From the NCBI GenBank assembly GCA_002803225.1, contig NXFV01001063.1, positions 1-50,143 of the forward strand: a DNA stretch of 50,143 bases. Reading direction: 5' to 3'. A program made the translations under genes and the position numbers. A model generated the notes under the pieces. That model was not told the origin of the DNA. It ran no database searches and saw only the letters and a list, made by a program, of their open reading frames with translations. This document shows, one piece after another, positions 1 through 11,395 of the stretch; positions within the stretch are counted from its first letter, which is position 1, and the number at the start of each line of letters is the position of its first letter. The DNA is from Gamarada debralockiae. Its lineage: Eukaryota; Ascomycota; Leotiomycetes; Helotiales; Hyphodiscaceae.

Positions 1-517
1 CGCGAATGATGGGGCTGCCTAGGGCAGAGATTCTGCACTTTGATTCCATGTTTGCATCTATTGTCTTTACCATTTCCAGATTGTTTAACGAGCATGCTAC
101 TAACTTTGACATTAGGGACCTCTTGGCTTTCTAAATTTGGAATCGCTTCTGGGATACGACGAATGTTGCGTATTTTATTCGATTTTTAAGACGTGTGTGG
201 TGGGGGAAGAAAAGTGGTATTTTTAGTGCGGTGGAACTTTCATAGGGAAAGCGAGTACCTAATTTTCACTTTGAGACTATATTTTCTCTCCTCCCATTTT
301 CACGACTCGCATCATAGCTCAGAAATCAAAAAGATAACAAAAAATTGCTAAGATAAATTGAATAAAGAGATAATATTATCCAACCAGATATAAATAACCA
401 TTTATAAAATAAATATCTCAAGACAAAGGAAATACCTGTAATCACGAGTCGCCATCGACGCCCAGAACCTATGGGTTTTATCCGCGGCAGATCAACTCCA
501 CCAAACCCATATGCGCA
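1..517. other. Gene-free AT-rich flank
   Basis: I see no convincing coding frame here. The segment is AT-rich, especially near 300-440, and lies beyond the 3' end of the minus-strand lectin-like gene, so it probably holds that gene's downstream region. Confidence 0.4.
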
Positions 518-1588
518 TCAACCATCATTGATAGAATTAGGCTGGAACTTGACCGCAACCTCTCCAAGTGTCCAAGTTCCAGTTGGGTTACTCGCGATTG
601 GGCGTGAGTAGTGAGCGAGTATGCTATCCCCATGATTCCCTGCGAGCAGCACTACGTCGAGTGGGTCTGGCTGCCCGCTCTTCTGACTCTGAATGAGGCA
701 AGCCTGACCCACCTCACTGGTGGTAGCAATTGTGGCAGTAGGCTTTGGTGACCATGGATATGTGGGTGCTTTCGAATTGTCACGAGAGTATTGGACGAAA
801 GCGCCGTTTTCGAGCACCACCAGCTCAAAGTTGCCAGGACCCGGGTTGCCCTCCCCTGGGTGTGGGCCCAGGTGGAGATTGACCTGGATGAAACTAGCAG
901 ATGATTGTGCTTGAGTGCTGATTATTGCAGTAGGCTTTGGTGACCAGAGGCTCGCTGATGGTGCTGTCAAATTGGAGTTGTCGCGATAGTAGTGAACGAG
1001 ATTATTGCCCTCAAGTACCACTACTTCAAGATTTCCCGGGGAACCTGGGGCTCCAAGATTGCTCTGGATAAGGCAACCCGCCGACGATGCACTAGTACTA
1101 ATCGTATAAGTCTCAATCCACTGACTTCCAGGGGTTGAATTGTCCTTGTAGTAGTGAACGAGATTGGAGCCTTCTAGGACAACGGCCTCGAAATTGTTCT
1201 TTGAAGCTCCGAGATTACCCTGAATGAATGATGCCTCGCCTGTGGCTCGAGAGCTCACTATGAATGGATCCGCGTGAACCCATGGGTTTGAAATTTTCGA
1301 GTTGTTCTTTGTGTAGTGAACGAGATTCGTTCCTTCCAAGACAAGGACATGAAAGTCACCTGGATTGGTTGGCGTGCTAGTCTTGTCCTGGATTATAGCC
1401 CCAGGAGAATTGGCGGCAGGGCTAATTACTTCGCCTTTGGCTGGATTGGTCGATGGTTGCCATTTGTTGTGCTGGTCCCTCCATAGGTGGACAAGTTTGG
1501 AGCTTGATTGAGGAGGGATAGCGCCAACTCGAGTAACAAGTTCAAAGTTACCCGGGGGGGACTTCCCTTGAATGAATCTGTTTGCCAT
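518..1588 (-). CDS. Repeat protein resembling PLL-type beta-propeller lectins
   Basis: A single uninterrupted frame of 356 residues. It is built of about six degenerate repeats of some 50-60 residues. Each carries a strand like FIQxNLG, then NFExVVLEG, then LVHYYRDNS, followed by a variable stretch with a conserved Trp (PWxxxP or WSPKPT). This layout recalls beta-propeller lectins of the bacterial PLL type, in which repeated blades bind sugars; that comparison is from memory and the ligand is unknown. There is no signal peptide or membrane segment, so a cytosolic or unconventionally secreted protein is likely. The ATG opens directly on the first repeat, which supports this start. Its neighbours are wall-polysaccharide genes, which fits a carbohydrate-binding role but does not prove one. 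The frame is sure; the function is an inference. Confidence 0.72.
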   Translation of the reverse strand: MANRFIQGKSPPGNFELVTRVGAIPPQSSSKLVHLWRDQHNKWQPSTNPAKGEVISPAANSPGAIIQDKTSTPTNPGDFHVLVLEGTNLVHYTKNNSKISNPWVHADPFIVSSRATGEASFIQGNLGASKNNFEAVVLEGSNLVHYYKDNSTPGSQWIETYTISTSASSAGCLIQSNLGAPGSPGNLEVVVLEGNNLVHYYRDNSNLTAPSASLWSPKPTAIISTQAQSSASFIQVNLHLGPHPGEGNPGPGNFELVVLENGAFVQYSRDNSKAPTYPWSPKPTATIATTSEVGQACLIQSQKSGQPDPLDVVLLAGNHGDSILAHYSRPIASNPTGTWTLGEVAVKFQPNSINDG

Positions 1589-2540
1589 AGTTTGATCGAA
1601 ACAAAGTGATTTACTTTTGGATTCTTAGAATAATGAATTTGTGTTATAAGAATTTCGGGAGGTGGGTTCACAGATATTCCAGAGCGACATCCTCGAGCTT
1701 AGATATAGAAAATGCAGAGCGCTTGTACTAAACACAGATGCCGTGTTTTGCGCAACTACTGCAAGACAAATATCAATCACAAGCCAAGTGCAACAGAAGA
1801 ACAATGACAGTGGCTAAAGAAATGCTTCAGCTCTCGAGGCTCCCGCCAGATTCTGTGCAAACGGAACTCCCCGCATCGATTTTGCACATTTCATTTCCCT
1901 ACCTCACTGCAAAGGTGAGAACAGATGACATCGCAATTCATCAGCCAGCCCTACGGCAGTTTCTCAGCTCTCCGCCTGCAGTAATCTTTCGTCCACATAG
2001 CGACCATAGTCTCTCTCGTCCCGCTCTAGATAGATGCTCAGCTTGCCGAGTTGAGAACAGATGACATCGCAATTCATCAGCCAGCCCTACGGCAGTTTCT
2101 CAGCTCTCCGCCTGCAGTAATCTTTCGTCCACATAGTGACCATAGCCTCTCGTCCCGCTTTACATAGATGCTCAGCTTGCCAAAATCGATGAATACCGAT
2201 TGAGGCACAATGCAAGTAAATTATCTGAATATTCTGATGAGTCCATAGACATCCAATCTGAACTCATGTAAATACCAGTTTCCCTATGTGGAAAATACTG
2301 ATCAATAGCTCTAGAATATTAGGAGTGAACCCAGCTTTCGCTTCTCTAAAGTCTGAAAGATATCCCCTGCCATCATTAACTTCCATTTTATCATTATGCC
2401 CCGTCTATAAATCTTACGATCATGCAAACACCAAAAATAAGAAATCAGTTATTTTGCGTATACAACCGCACATTTCATTAATGGAAAAAGACTTAGCCGT
2501 GGCAAAGTACCAATCCTCGAGTAAGCAAATACACAGGTTT
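1589..2540. other. Intergenic region with a tandem duplication
   Basis: This lies between the 5' end of the lectin-like gene and the 3' end of the first GH16 gene. Apart from the tandem duplication listed separately I see no coding frame with recognisable content. The reading frames at 1738-2064 and 2286-2735 have no family signature, and the second runs antisense into GH16 sequence. Confidence 0.45.
1916..2181. repeat. Tandem direct duplication, period 136 bp
   Basis: The block starting TGAGAACAGATGACATCGCA at 1916 recurs at 2052. The two copies run side by side (1916-2051 and 2052-2181). They differ by a few substitutions and a few missing bases near the end of the second copy. The high identity means a recent local duplication. 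No protein or RNA function is apparent. Confidence 0.9.
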
Positions 2541-4293
2541 TCACGAACATATTCCTTGCTGCCACATTTTCACGCTCTTAACAGTCATTCCCCGTGCATC
2601 ACCTGCACCCCAGGTTGCCAACCATGTCTCATTCGCCATCCAAAAGTCGCGTGCCGCAGTGGCAGGGTCACCATCTACCCAGGGTTTGCCACCGACGGAG
2701 TCACTAAAACGGATATTAGCAAAGCAGAGAGGTAGAGAACATTTAGCCTCTCGAGAAGTACAGAAGTGAAGCATACAAGAAATATCCACCAGTACTTCCA
2801 ACGGCAACGTTGAGAATGAGATAGAAAGCTTGGTCGAATGGAGTGTTGAATCTTCCTGTCTGAGACCAAGGATCCTCAGCCCTACGAGTAGACTTCAGCT
2901 GTGTACAAATCACTTCTCATAATAACACTTACGCATAACCCTCTGCAGACAAACCGCTCCTAATCCACATATTCGTCCCACCAAACTGAACAGAAATGAC
3001 TTGCGAGAGGCGATCATCAATATAAGTGTAAAGATACTTCTCACTCCACTCCAACCCAAAGGTATGGAAAGCTTGGCTGTAATCAGCTCCTCGTCTCATA
3101 TTATGCTGGCTCACTGTCTGCTCAAATTTATCTGTACTGAACGAAAGGCCCCAATGTATTGCGGAACTGGCTGTATCGCGTCCCAGGTTGTAAGTTTTCG
3201 CGCTGTTGCCCCGTGACTCCATAATGTCAATCTCGCCACTTTTGGGCCACGGGCCGTAAACTTCATCTTCAGACATCATCCTGCAAGAGAAGAAACACTG
3301 TCAGTTGATTCAAAGGCAGTTTCTCGTTGTGAAAGAAGAGGGCGCGAGGAGGGAAATGTTAGCAAATTACCTACCAAATAGCTGGCCATAGCCAATCGCC
3401 AGCTGGCAATTTTGCAACCACTTCGACGCGACCATACGTAATAGTTTTCTTCCCTTTAGTGGTCAGACGAGCCGAACGTACGGGGTTGATAATCGTTCCG
3501 TCAGTAATGTTGCTGGTGACAACGCAATCACTTGGAACATTGCTACTGCAGCTACCATCACTTGTAAGATTGAGGGTATAGCCGTCAAGCAATTGGTCAC
3601 CCGTAATACTGGTAGTGTCAAGGGTAAGTGTTGGCACGATATGCAGTCCAGTGTCAGAGATGTAAGAGTTTAAGGGGTCATCAGTCGTCCAATCGAATGA
3701 GCCGGTTCTGTGGTAATATAAGTAAGAATAGCTTTCGTGGGACAAGATGAGACTTACCCAAAGCCTCCAATTTCGATCTCGTATGACCAGTTATCCAAGT
3801 TGTCGAATCTATCGTCCATAACAAGGCAATACTACCACCACATCAGCTGAGGTTTCGGCTGTGAAAGCTATCAAGTCGGAAGGAAACACCGTACTCACTT
3901 GCTCTCGTGGCACACGTTTATACGCTAGATAGCATAGAACGGCACCTATTGAGAAGCCAATTGCAATACATCCCCAGAGTATGCCCTTGTCCCAGCGCTC
4001 ACGATTTTTGTAAGGCGAATTTGTAATCCATGGCTTCTCATACCTATTGTAATCCGTCAATCGATGAAATAAAAAGGAGACGGGGCTTTCAGACTCTCCT
4101 ACAAGTCTGGAACTTTTCAGTCTCCTTTGTTTTACTTGTTGTTGACCTGAAATAGTATTAACAGCTCACTTCAAGCCAAATGTTCTTGAGACTGACCACT
4201 TTGCCGCTCATAGACAGAACTGATATTGATAGAATTCAATGAGGACACAGCAGCAATGGAAAGAGCAGGAATCTGACTGGGTTCGTCTGCCAT
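2541..4293 (-). CDS. GH16 beta-glucanase-like enzyme, type II membrane-anchored (module 1)
   Basis: A multi-exon gene, roughly 430-460 residues. The start at 4293 (MADEPS) opens a cytosolic tail, followed by RYEKPW, a basic stretch and one membrane helix (ILWGCIAIGFSIGAVLCYLA), then a lumenal or extracellular GH16 domain. Landmarks are NWSYEIEIGGFG, GSFDWTTDDP, NPVRSARL, YGRVEVVAKLP and the catalytic signature GEIDIMES at 3217-3234, which has both Glu residues and the Asp. The C-terminal part reads GRFNTPFDQAFY, then KPWVDGDP, and ends WQQGICS. Introns of about 50-70 nt with GT-AG borders separate the pieces, for example after the first membrane exon and before MMSEDE. GH16 enzymes of this glucan-recognition-like type cleave or remodel beta-1,3-glucans. 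The gene is divergent from the GT2 gene at 4967, suggesting joint action on one polymer. Domain assignment is firm; substrate is inferred. Confidence 0.85.
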
Positions 4294-4966
4294 CTGCCAT
4301 ACGCTCTGTTACTGCTATTTTATGTCGAGAATTGGTGAAATACGAGAGTGAAGAGCGTGAGGTGGTTGAGCCTACGCCATGAAAGACTCGCTGCCTGACA
4401 ATGGCGTATATTAGGCGGGCCGTTTTTCAACATTTGTAGGTAAGGCAAAATAGGACAAGTGATACTCAATCGTTTCTGCCAGCTTCAGCTAACTCTCGGC
4501 TGTCCAGGCAGCCACGTCTATGTATTTCGCATGATTAGTTTTTTGTGGCGTATATTCGAAGCTTGCTTTGCGTATCGCAAGAATATTACCAGTTGGCGAC
4601 AAGATACTGCACATCAAATGCCTGCAGCGCGCCACCAAGATTGTCTCAGCGGGCAACATTAAGCCACAAAAGAATGGGGTTTGTCCCGTCCGGGCCGGCC
4701 CAAAACGCCAAATCGGATCATAGCGCTGTAGCATTCAAAGCACCGAATCTTTAGAGCGACATGTGCAATTTGAAAATAACAGAATTTCACTTCTCGCGCA
4801 AAAAAAGTGGATGTTCATCTCGCTCGCCAACACAGGCTTCAGCTTTTTCGGACCTCCCCCAAAAGCCTCACCTACACTCACCAAATTAGCAACTGGAGCC
4901 TACTTGTTCAGGGCTATCTGAGCTGAATCTCGTCGAAAAGAAACAGAACGTTGAAAATTGTTCAAG
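4294..4966. promoter_or_regulatory. Shared divergent upstream region of GH16-1 and GT2-1
   Basis: This 673-bp gene-free stretch separates the two divergent start codons and must hold the 5' leaders and promoters of both genes. I found no regulatory motif I can name with confidence. Reading frames here are short and lack signatures. Confidence 0.5.
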
Positions 4967-7900
4967 ATGGGAGAGGATACGAAGACATATGACCTGGTGA
5001 ATGATTTGAACAAGACTCCGAAAGATTCGATGACTAATAAGCAAGATAGATGGGCCAATATATGCACAAACAGTGTGAAAGTACCGGATGGCTAAACCAT
5101 CATGAATGTCCAGATCCATCCATGCTTGGAGTCATGATCAAGCTGGGACACAACCAGCACTCAATCCACCCATCAACGCTCCATCCAATGACTATTTTAG
5201 CAATCAACTTCATCGACGCTGCCATAGCATTTACCATGGCATCAGAGGTGACATCAACATTATTTCGTCATATGTCTCCATACCAAAGTGAAATTCTGGT
5301 GCAACCCCAAGGCATCAGAATACCGATTTTTGAATCGCTGGAGGACGTTATGCAACTGGATAGCAACAGTCTAATCAGAGACTATTCTTGCATCGTGAGA
5401 AGAGAACGAATTGTTCTCGTGTGGTCAAACGCGGTAGATAATGTCTTGCCGCATGGCTCTGAAGTGGAGAAATTACTGCTAGAGACGGTTAGCCACGATC
5501 TTCAAACTTTAAAGACGGTCGACTCACTCTTCAGATATGGGGTCAATCCTCAAGTCGGCCCATTAGTCGAACCCCTCCTTTTCCCAATCAGAAAATTTTC
5601 TCCAGGACGCCAACACCTCTCAGTTTGTCTCCACCAACAGCCAATGCGTTAGTCAACGAGAAAAACGAAGTCAATTACTCCATCATTGAATCCAAGCCTG
5701 GGTCACAGGTTGAAGAACATGAAGAAATCTATGATCTCGAGTCAGCGACAAGGGGGACAATCCACAGACCAAGTATGTCTTGCCTCTCTCAGCCTTCTAA
5801 ATCCTCGGAACTCCCTGAATAATCTGCAAGTTCTCTTTTCCTTTCTTGCTCATTCTTCCTAGTGATCTTAACCCATTCGTTTATGGTGGGGCTAGGAATG
5901 ATGTTGATTGTGGTGGTTCAGATGGGTGGTATATCCCAAGTAAGCTCAGCTGAAGCAATTTTTTCCTCGTGTGGCTCACAGAAACAGTTGATCGGAGAAA
6001 TCTGCATTGATGGAAGTTACCTTCGCCTTTGTTATCTGGCACTAATCCCTCTCTCATCAACCTTTGCTCTCTTCTTTGCTACTACTTTGGTCTCATGTTT
6101 GTTCCAATTATTCGGTCCAGTTGGTGATATAAGAGGCAATTCCAGATATCATAGCGCAGTTGCTCCTGATCCAGCTCGTCACCGAGGGATTGAATATCCT
6201 CACATTACAATTCAGATGCCAGTCTACATGGAAGGCTTGACAGGGTAAGTAGCCATCAGAGCAACCTATCAGGTACAATAGGCTAAACAGGCCGATAAAT
6301 AGTGTCATCATACCAACCATCACATCCTTAAAAGCGGCGATTAGACAATATGAAAGTATTGGTGGTACAGCATCTATCTTTGTCAACGAGGATGGAATGC
6401 AAGTAGTGAGTTCCGAAATAGCACAGTAAGCCCTTTCAGCATCCCTATAGTACAATTAGGTGATAACTTGTTTGCAACAGGGCACGTCAAAAGTATTACG
6501 CAGCAGAAAATGTAGGATGGTGTGCTCGGCCCCCTCACAACCAGAGTGGTTTCATTCGCAAAGGACAGTTCAAGAAAGCAAGCAATATGAATTATTGCTT
6601 GGAATTTTCTATGAGATTGGAAGATGACCTGCTACGTCAAATCGCAGAATACGAACGAGAACACCCAGGAGAGGAGATCACAATAGCCAAGGAGAACGAA
6701 TTTTACTCCATAGCATTGGAAACCGCTATTGCATCTGATGGAGGTAAAACTTGGGCCAGTGGCAATATTCGTCTCGGAGAATTTATTCTTCTTGTTGATT
6801 GTGATGCGAGAGTGGTATGGAATCAATCTAGACATTGGACATTCAATAATTCCGGCTAAAAGTTACAGCCAATCAATTGTCTTCAACTCGGCGCTTTGGA
6901 AATGATCGAAAGCCCTGATATCGCTATCCTTCAGCATACTAGTGGCGTCATGCAGGTTGCTCACAACCTTTTTGAGAATGCCAGTAAGTTTCTAAACACC
7001 GAAACCTTGTTTGACGCACCTAACACCTCTAGTTACATATTTAACTACTCTTATTTACAACTCTATCCAGTACTCAGTTGGAAATGGGGATCTTGCTTGT
7101 GTTAGTTTTCTCTTCAAATTTCTCGAGCATCCATGTTTACATAGTAGTTCGTTGGGCATAATGCATTTCTTCGATGGAAGGCTATCCAGAGTGTTGCTTT
7201 TCAAGAAGATGGAGTAAGTAAGTACATCTATTCGATTTCCAGTGCACGATGTGATGATAACGGGAGTCTTAGCCAAATACTGGTCAGACTCACATGTGTC
7301 TGAGGACTTCGACCAAGCCCTACGTCTCCAGATTGCGGGATTTACCATTCGCCTTGCCTCCTATCACAATGGCGACTTCAAGGAAGGCGTGTCACTTACA
7401 GTTTTTGACGAATTAGCACGTTGGGAGAAGTACACATACGGCTGTAACGAACTCCTGTTCCATCCATTCCATAAATGGCTTTACAAGGGCCCATTCACGC
7501 GACTTCTATGGAAACTGCTACGGAGTAATGTCAAAAGTTCCTCCAAACTGACTATCCTTGGATACGTGTTTACTTACTATGCAATGGCTGCTGCGCTACC
7601 ATTTTGTCTAATCAACTATTGCCTGACTGGTTGGATACCTGATCTACTCGATCATTACTATCTGGATTCTTTCAAGATTATGATCCTCTTACTTTTGGTC
7701 TTCAACTTGATTGTAGGTTCTCGCCAAACCTTTGCGAACACACACTAAGATCTTTTAGGCTCCAATCTCTTACAACTACTTGCTCCATCGCCAGCAAAAG
7801 AAGAACTTTTTCCACGGCATGTTGGAGACTATCAAGTGGATGCCCCTCTTCATTGTTTTCTTCGGGGGTATCTCGATACATTTATCGAAGGCTATCCTAT

Positions 7901-8160
7901 GCCACTTTCTTGGTATCAGCCTGGAGTGGAGCTCAACGGCGAAAGAGCTAGAGGTGACTGGCTTCTTCATTGGAATGGACAAGATTCTCAAGAGTTTCAA
8001 GTACATATACATAATCGTACTACTTCTCACTGGCGGTTTGATTTATTTGGCCTTATTCGCACCGAGGGGCTGGGAAATCAACAGCCTTTCTATCATCGTA
8101 CCTGTTGCGAATCAATTAGCCTGTCACTTCTTGCTCCCGGTAGCGTTGGGGATGTATTAG
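4967..8160 (+). CDS. GT2 processive glycosyltransferase, cellulose-synthase-like (module 1)
   Basis: A multi-exon gene of about 830-860 residues. Exon 1 (4967-4996, MGEDTKTYDL) joins a frame starting at 5074 through a 77-nt intron with an ACTAATA branch site. An N-terminal region is followed by membrane helices (MVGLGMMLIVVVQ; LCYLALIPLSSTFALFFATT). The catalytic core reads PHITIQMPVYME, then FVNEDG, then NVGWCARPPH, then FKKASNMNYC. The DxD motif (DCD, 6797-6805), SEDFD (7299-7313) and a terminal ELARW (7410-7424) follow, then several C-terminal helices ending PVALGMY. The order matches family 2 inverting synthases that extrude a polysaccharide through their own membrane pore. Fungal relatives may include the cellulose-like CelA or mixed-linkage glucan synthases, but the product cannot be read from sequence. 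Many short introns interrupt it, such as 6815-6868. It is convergent with GH16-2, 73 bp away. Confidence 0.85.
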
Positions 8161-8233
8161 ATGAATGGATTCCACCATTCTTAGATTTACATTCGTTATA
8201 AAACTCAATGATTATATGTACAAATTGCTAATC

Positions 8234-9893
8234 CTAACATTCTCCTTGTTGCCACATCTTGACACTCTTCACAGTCATACCACGATCCTCGCCCTTTCCC
8301 CATGTAGGTAACCAGGTTCCATTAGCTAGCCAAAAGTCCCGCATTGCAGTTGAACTGCCGTCGATCCATGGTTTATTGCCTTTACCATTTCTTTTTTTGT
8401 CAACTTATGGTCATCGGCAAAGTAAAAGCACTTACGGGAAAAAGCCGTTCGATGCACAGACTGCAACGTTGATGATCAGATGAAATGGTTGATCGAATGG
8501 AGTATTAAACAATCCAGTTTTGCCCCAAGGATTCGGTGGTCTGTAGGAATGTCAGGAAAATTTGAACTTGCCCTCGATGCTTTACTCACAGCTGACCATT
8601 GCTCCACATATTCTGGAAACCTCCCCTTTGATACATATCTCCTCCCCAAGAGGCTCCAAATCCTGTGGACAGCATCTGGTACACTCTATCATCGATCCAT
8701 GCAAACAGATGAGTCTCACTCCATTCAATCCCATAAGTATGGAATCCCGCAGCTAAGTCCTGACGGCGCAGCGTTATCTTTCCAGAGGTCCTGGCACTTT
8801 GGTCTAAATAGACTGATGGACTCCAATGTAGCGCTGATGATACAGTATCCCGACCATTTTCATATGTTGCGGCATCATTTCCCCGAACTTGAGCAATGTC
8901 AACTTCTCCACTGCGGGGCCATGGGCCGTAGGTCTCCTGTTCTGGATACATCCTAAAGTTGAATGTTAATGGTGCGGATCCAACTTCCTTTGAGAATCAC
9001 AAACCAGATGGAGGGCCAAAGCCAGTCTCCCCTGGGCATCTTAGCAACAATTTCCACGCGTCCGTATTTGATTGAAAATTTCCCTGCTGTAGTCAATCGT
9101 GCTGAGCGTACGGGATTTATAATAGTGCCATTCACAGCGTTACTGGATCGGACACATTGACTTATATCTGGCGAAGTACACGTCCCGTCAGCTGTCAAAT
9201 TTACAGTATAGCCATCATAGATCTGCTGTGCAGTAATATCTGTTGACTGCTCAGTTAATGTCGGCACGATATGCAATCCACTGCTCGAGACATAGGAGTT
9301 CGCAGGATCATCAGTTGTCCAGTCAAACGAACCGTAACTGTAATTTATATCAGCCGGCAACAATCAGTATGAAATTTGATATTACCCAAAACCTCCATTT
9401 CCAATTTCATAACTCCATGTCGAATTGTCGATTGATGCAAAATTGTCGTCGAGGATCAAACAGTACTGTACGGAATTAGAAACGGCTCAAACCCTTTTCG
9501 TGTCACAAATCTCCTCACATGATAGACCGGCAACTTATTCCACTCAATCCAACATATAAGTGCAGCTATGGCAAGACCTATAAAAGCACAGATCCCTAGA
9601 ATGACCTTATCGAGTCGTTCTCGTGTTCTATAGGAGCGATCGTGAAGCCATGGCTTCTCGTACAGCCCAACTAGTCTGGCACTTTTGAATCTTCGTTGTA
9701 TGGGTCTTGGCGCTTTAGAAAAATTTAGAATCTTGCTAGAAAAGGCTAGTACCTGAAAGCTTACCCTCTTTGACAGATGTCGCTTCTGCGGAGGATATTC
9801 CTTCTGATAAAGCTTTGTGATTTGTGATTTATTAGACGGGGCTTTTTTCAGAGGCGAAAAATTTGTCCACTCACTGACAATGCCTTCACTCAT
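8234..9893 (-). CDS. GH16-like protein with altered catalytic site, membrane-anchored (module 2)
   Basis: A paralogue of the first GH16 gene with the same architecture: a longer cytosolic tail (MSEGIVSEW), a basic stretch, LYEKPWLHDR, one membrane helix (ILGICAFIGLAIAALICWI), then a GH16 domain. Exon borders correspond, for example the intron after EIGNGGFG and the one after WPSIW. The catalytic signature at 8889-8906 reads GEVDIAQV. The nucleophile Glu and the Asp remain, but the expected acid/base Glu is Gln (codon CAA at 8889-8891). The rest of the frame is intact, ending KMWQQGEC. It may therefore be a glucan-binding pseudoenzyme rather than a hydrolase; this is inference from known GH16 chemistry. 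It is convergent with GT2-1 and divergent from GT2-2. Confidence 0.83.
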
Positions 9894-11395
9894 TTTCGGT
9901 GTCTAGAATAGGCTTTCTAAGGGAATATATACCCCAACGCATCTACCGCTGCACCCAATAATCCAAGTGAAGTGAGAGGAGAAGATGTTGGATATTGAAG
10001 AGCCTAGAAGCTTCTAGTAGAAGGATGACAAATGCAGTGGCAAATAAGTATAACTAGAACCTTTGGTATGAGTCACACTAGGCGGCAAATATAGGGTTCT
10101 AAGTGTATTATATGGAGCACTTCCTACTGTAGAATTAATAGACCATCACCGAAAAAACCAACAGAGGAGTCGGGAACATCTGAGAGTAGGATGCGAAACC
10201 GTGGCGTGCGGATTCAGACTGCAAAATAGGGATATGGCTGGACAAAGATTGGTGTTGTTTCGACATTGGCAAAGATGATTTGGGACGCCGAGAGAGAGGG
10301 CAAGATTGGAGGTTTGAGGCGAACGAATCAGAAAGATGCAAGGACATTCGAATACATCATGTCGTGTTCTGGAGCTCGTTGGGCAGCCGCAGTTGTTGTC
10401 AGCCTAGCAGACCAATGTGGAGCTGTAACTTTTTCGACACAAGGTATTTAGCGCAGAGTAGCTTGGTAGTGCATTCTTCCACATCTGGATGATATTCGAC
10501 TAGAAAACTTGGCATTATGGCGTATGAAGTTCGGAGAGGACAGAAGATGACTCGGTCCACTCATTCCCACTAAACCTGTTACGAAATGTTTCGGGGTCTG
10601 GATGCGGGCGCGGGAGATGCGCTCGGCCCAGAGCTTCAAGAACTTATTGGCAGTTGCAGCGCCATCGATAAGCTCTGATTTGCAAACCCAGCCAGCCACA
10701 ACAGCAGCCACAAAGATGCATGGGGCGTCGAACGTGCTCCTGCATTTAGAATTCACCCACTGCCGAGCTCTTCCTGATTCTACCCCTCGGAAATACTGAG
10801 GCTGGCTCGAGACACTTACCCGAGACAGGCCATCCCCATCCATGTCCCATCCGATGATCAGCGAAGAAGCGAATGAATGGCCATGTCCTGAGGTCTCGTC
10901 ACTTATGCGTTCTCTGCATTTTCCTATTCTGTCCTGCAATGCATGTTCGACATAAACTAGTACTTCTCAGCTTATCACGACTACGTATGTCAAGAGCTTA
11001 TAGGCTAGTATCTGGAGCTCAGCCGTTCGAGAGCAGTCCGATTTTTGCCGCCAGTGAAATTGTGGCGGCCGCAGACAGACACCGGCAAAGTAATCTGTAC
11101 TGTCATAGCGGTGAGAATGTAACACAATAGACGGAGTGAGTGTGGCATTCAACAACAGCTTGTAACATCTTCGCGCCAGGCACAGGTGGGCCTGGAGAGC
11201 AATGCGTTTCGATATGGACCTTGATGATCTTTACCATGCGGCATTGTTACGCCAAGTCTCTCCAACTCACACTTTCTCCATCATTCAGTCTTCTCCTCGG
11301 CGTTAATTTCTCTTATCTCTCAGCTACAGAATTTGCTTCACTAATCATAACTGACTCTCTATCTTGCGGATAAACTTGATCACCCTGTGCCCAGA
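9894..11395. promoter_or_regulatory. Long divergent upstream region of GH16-2 and GT2-2
   Basis: This 1.5-kb gap is more than twice the matching gap of module 1. It contains the palindromic dispersed repeat at 9988-10044. The remaining frames (for example 10448-10939, minus) show no family signature or intron-linked extension. The extra length may come from insertion of repeat DNA. Confidence 0.45.
9988..10044. repeat. Dispersed repeat with 14-bp perfect palindrome, copy 1
   Basis: The segment contains the palindrome CTAGAAGCTTCTAG at 10004-10017 and ends CAGTGGCAAA. A closely similar segment in the same orientation lies at the right edge of the window (50086-50143). About five in six positions match, so this is a repeat family rather than chance. 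Confidence 0.75.

Noticed and set aside
1738..2064. 108-codon plus frame
   Set aside because: It is partly made of the 136-bp tandem duplication and has no recognisable content.
10448..10939. 163-codon minus frame between the two divergent module-2 genes
   Set aside because: No domain, no conserved motif and no counterpart in module 1; composition does not stand out, so I did not call a gene.
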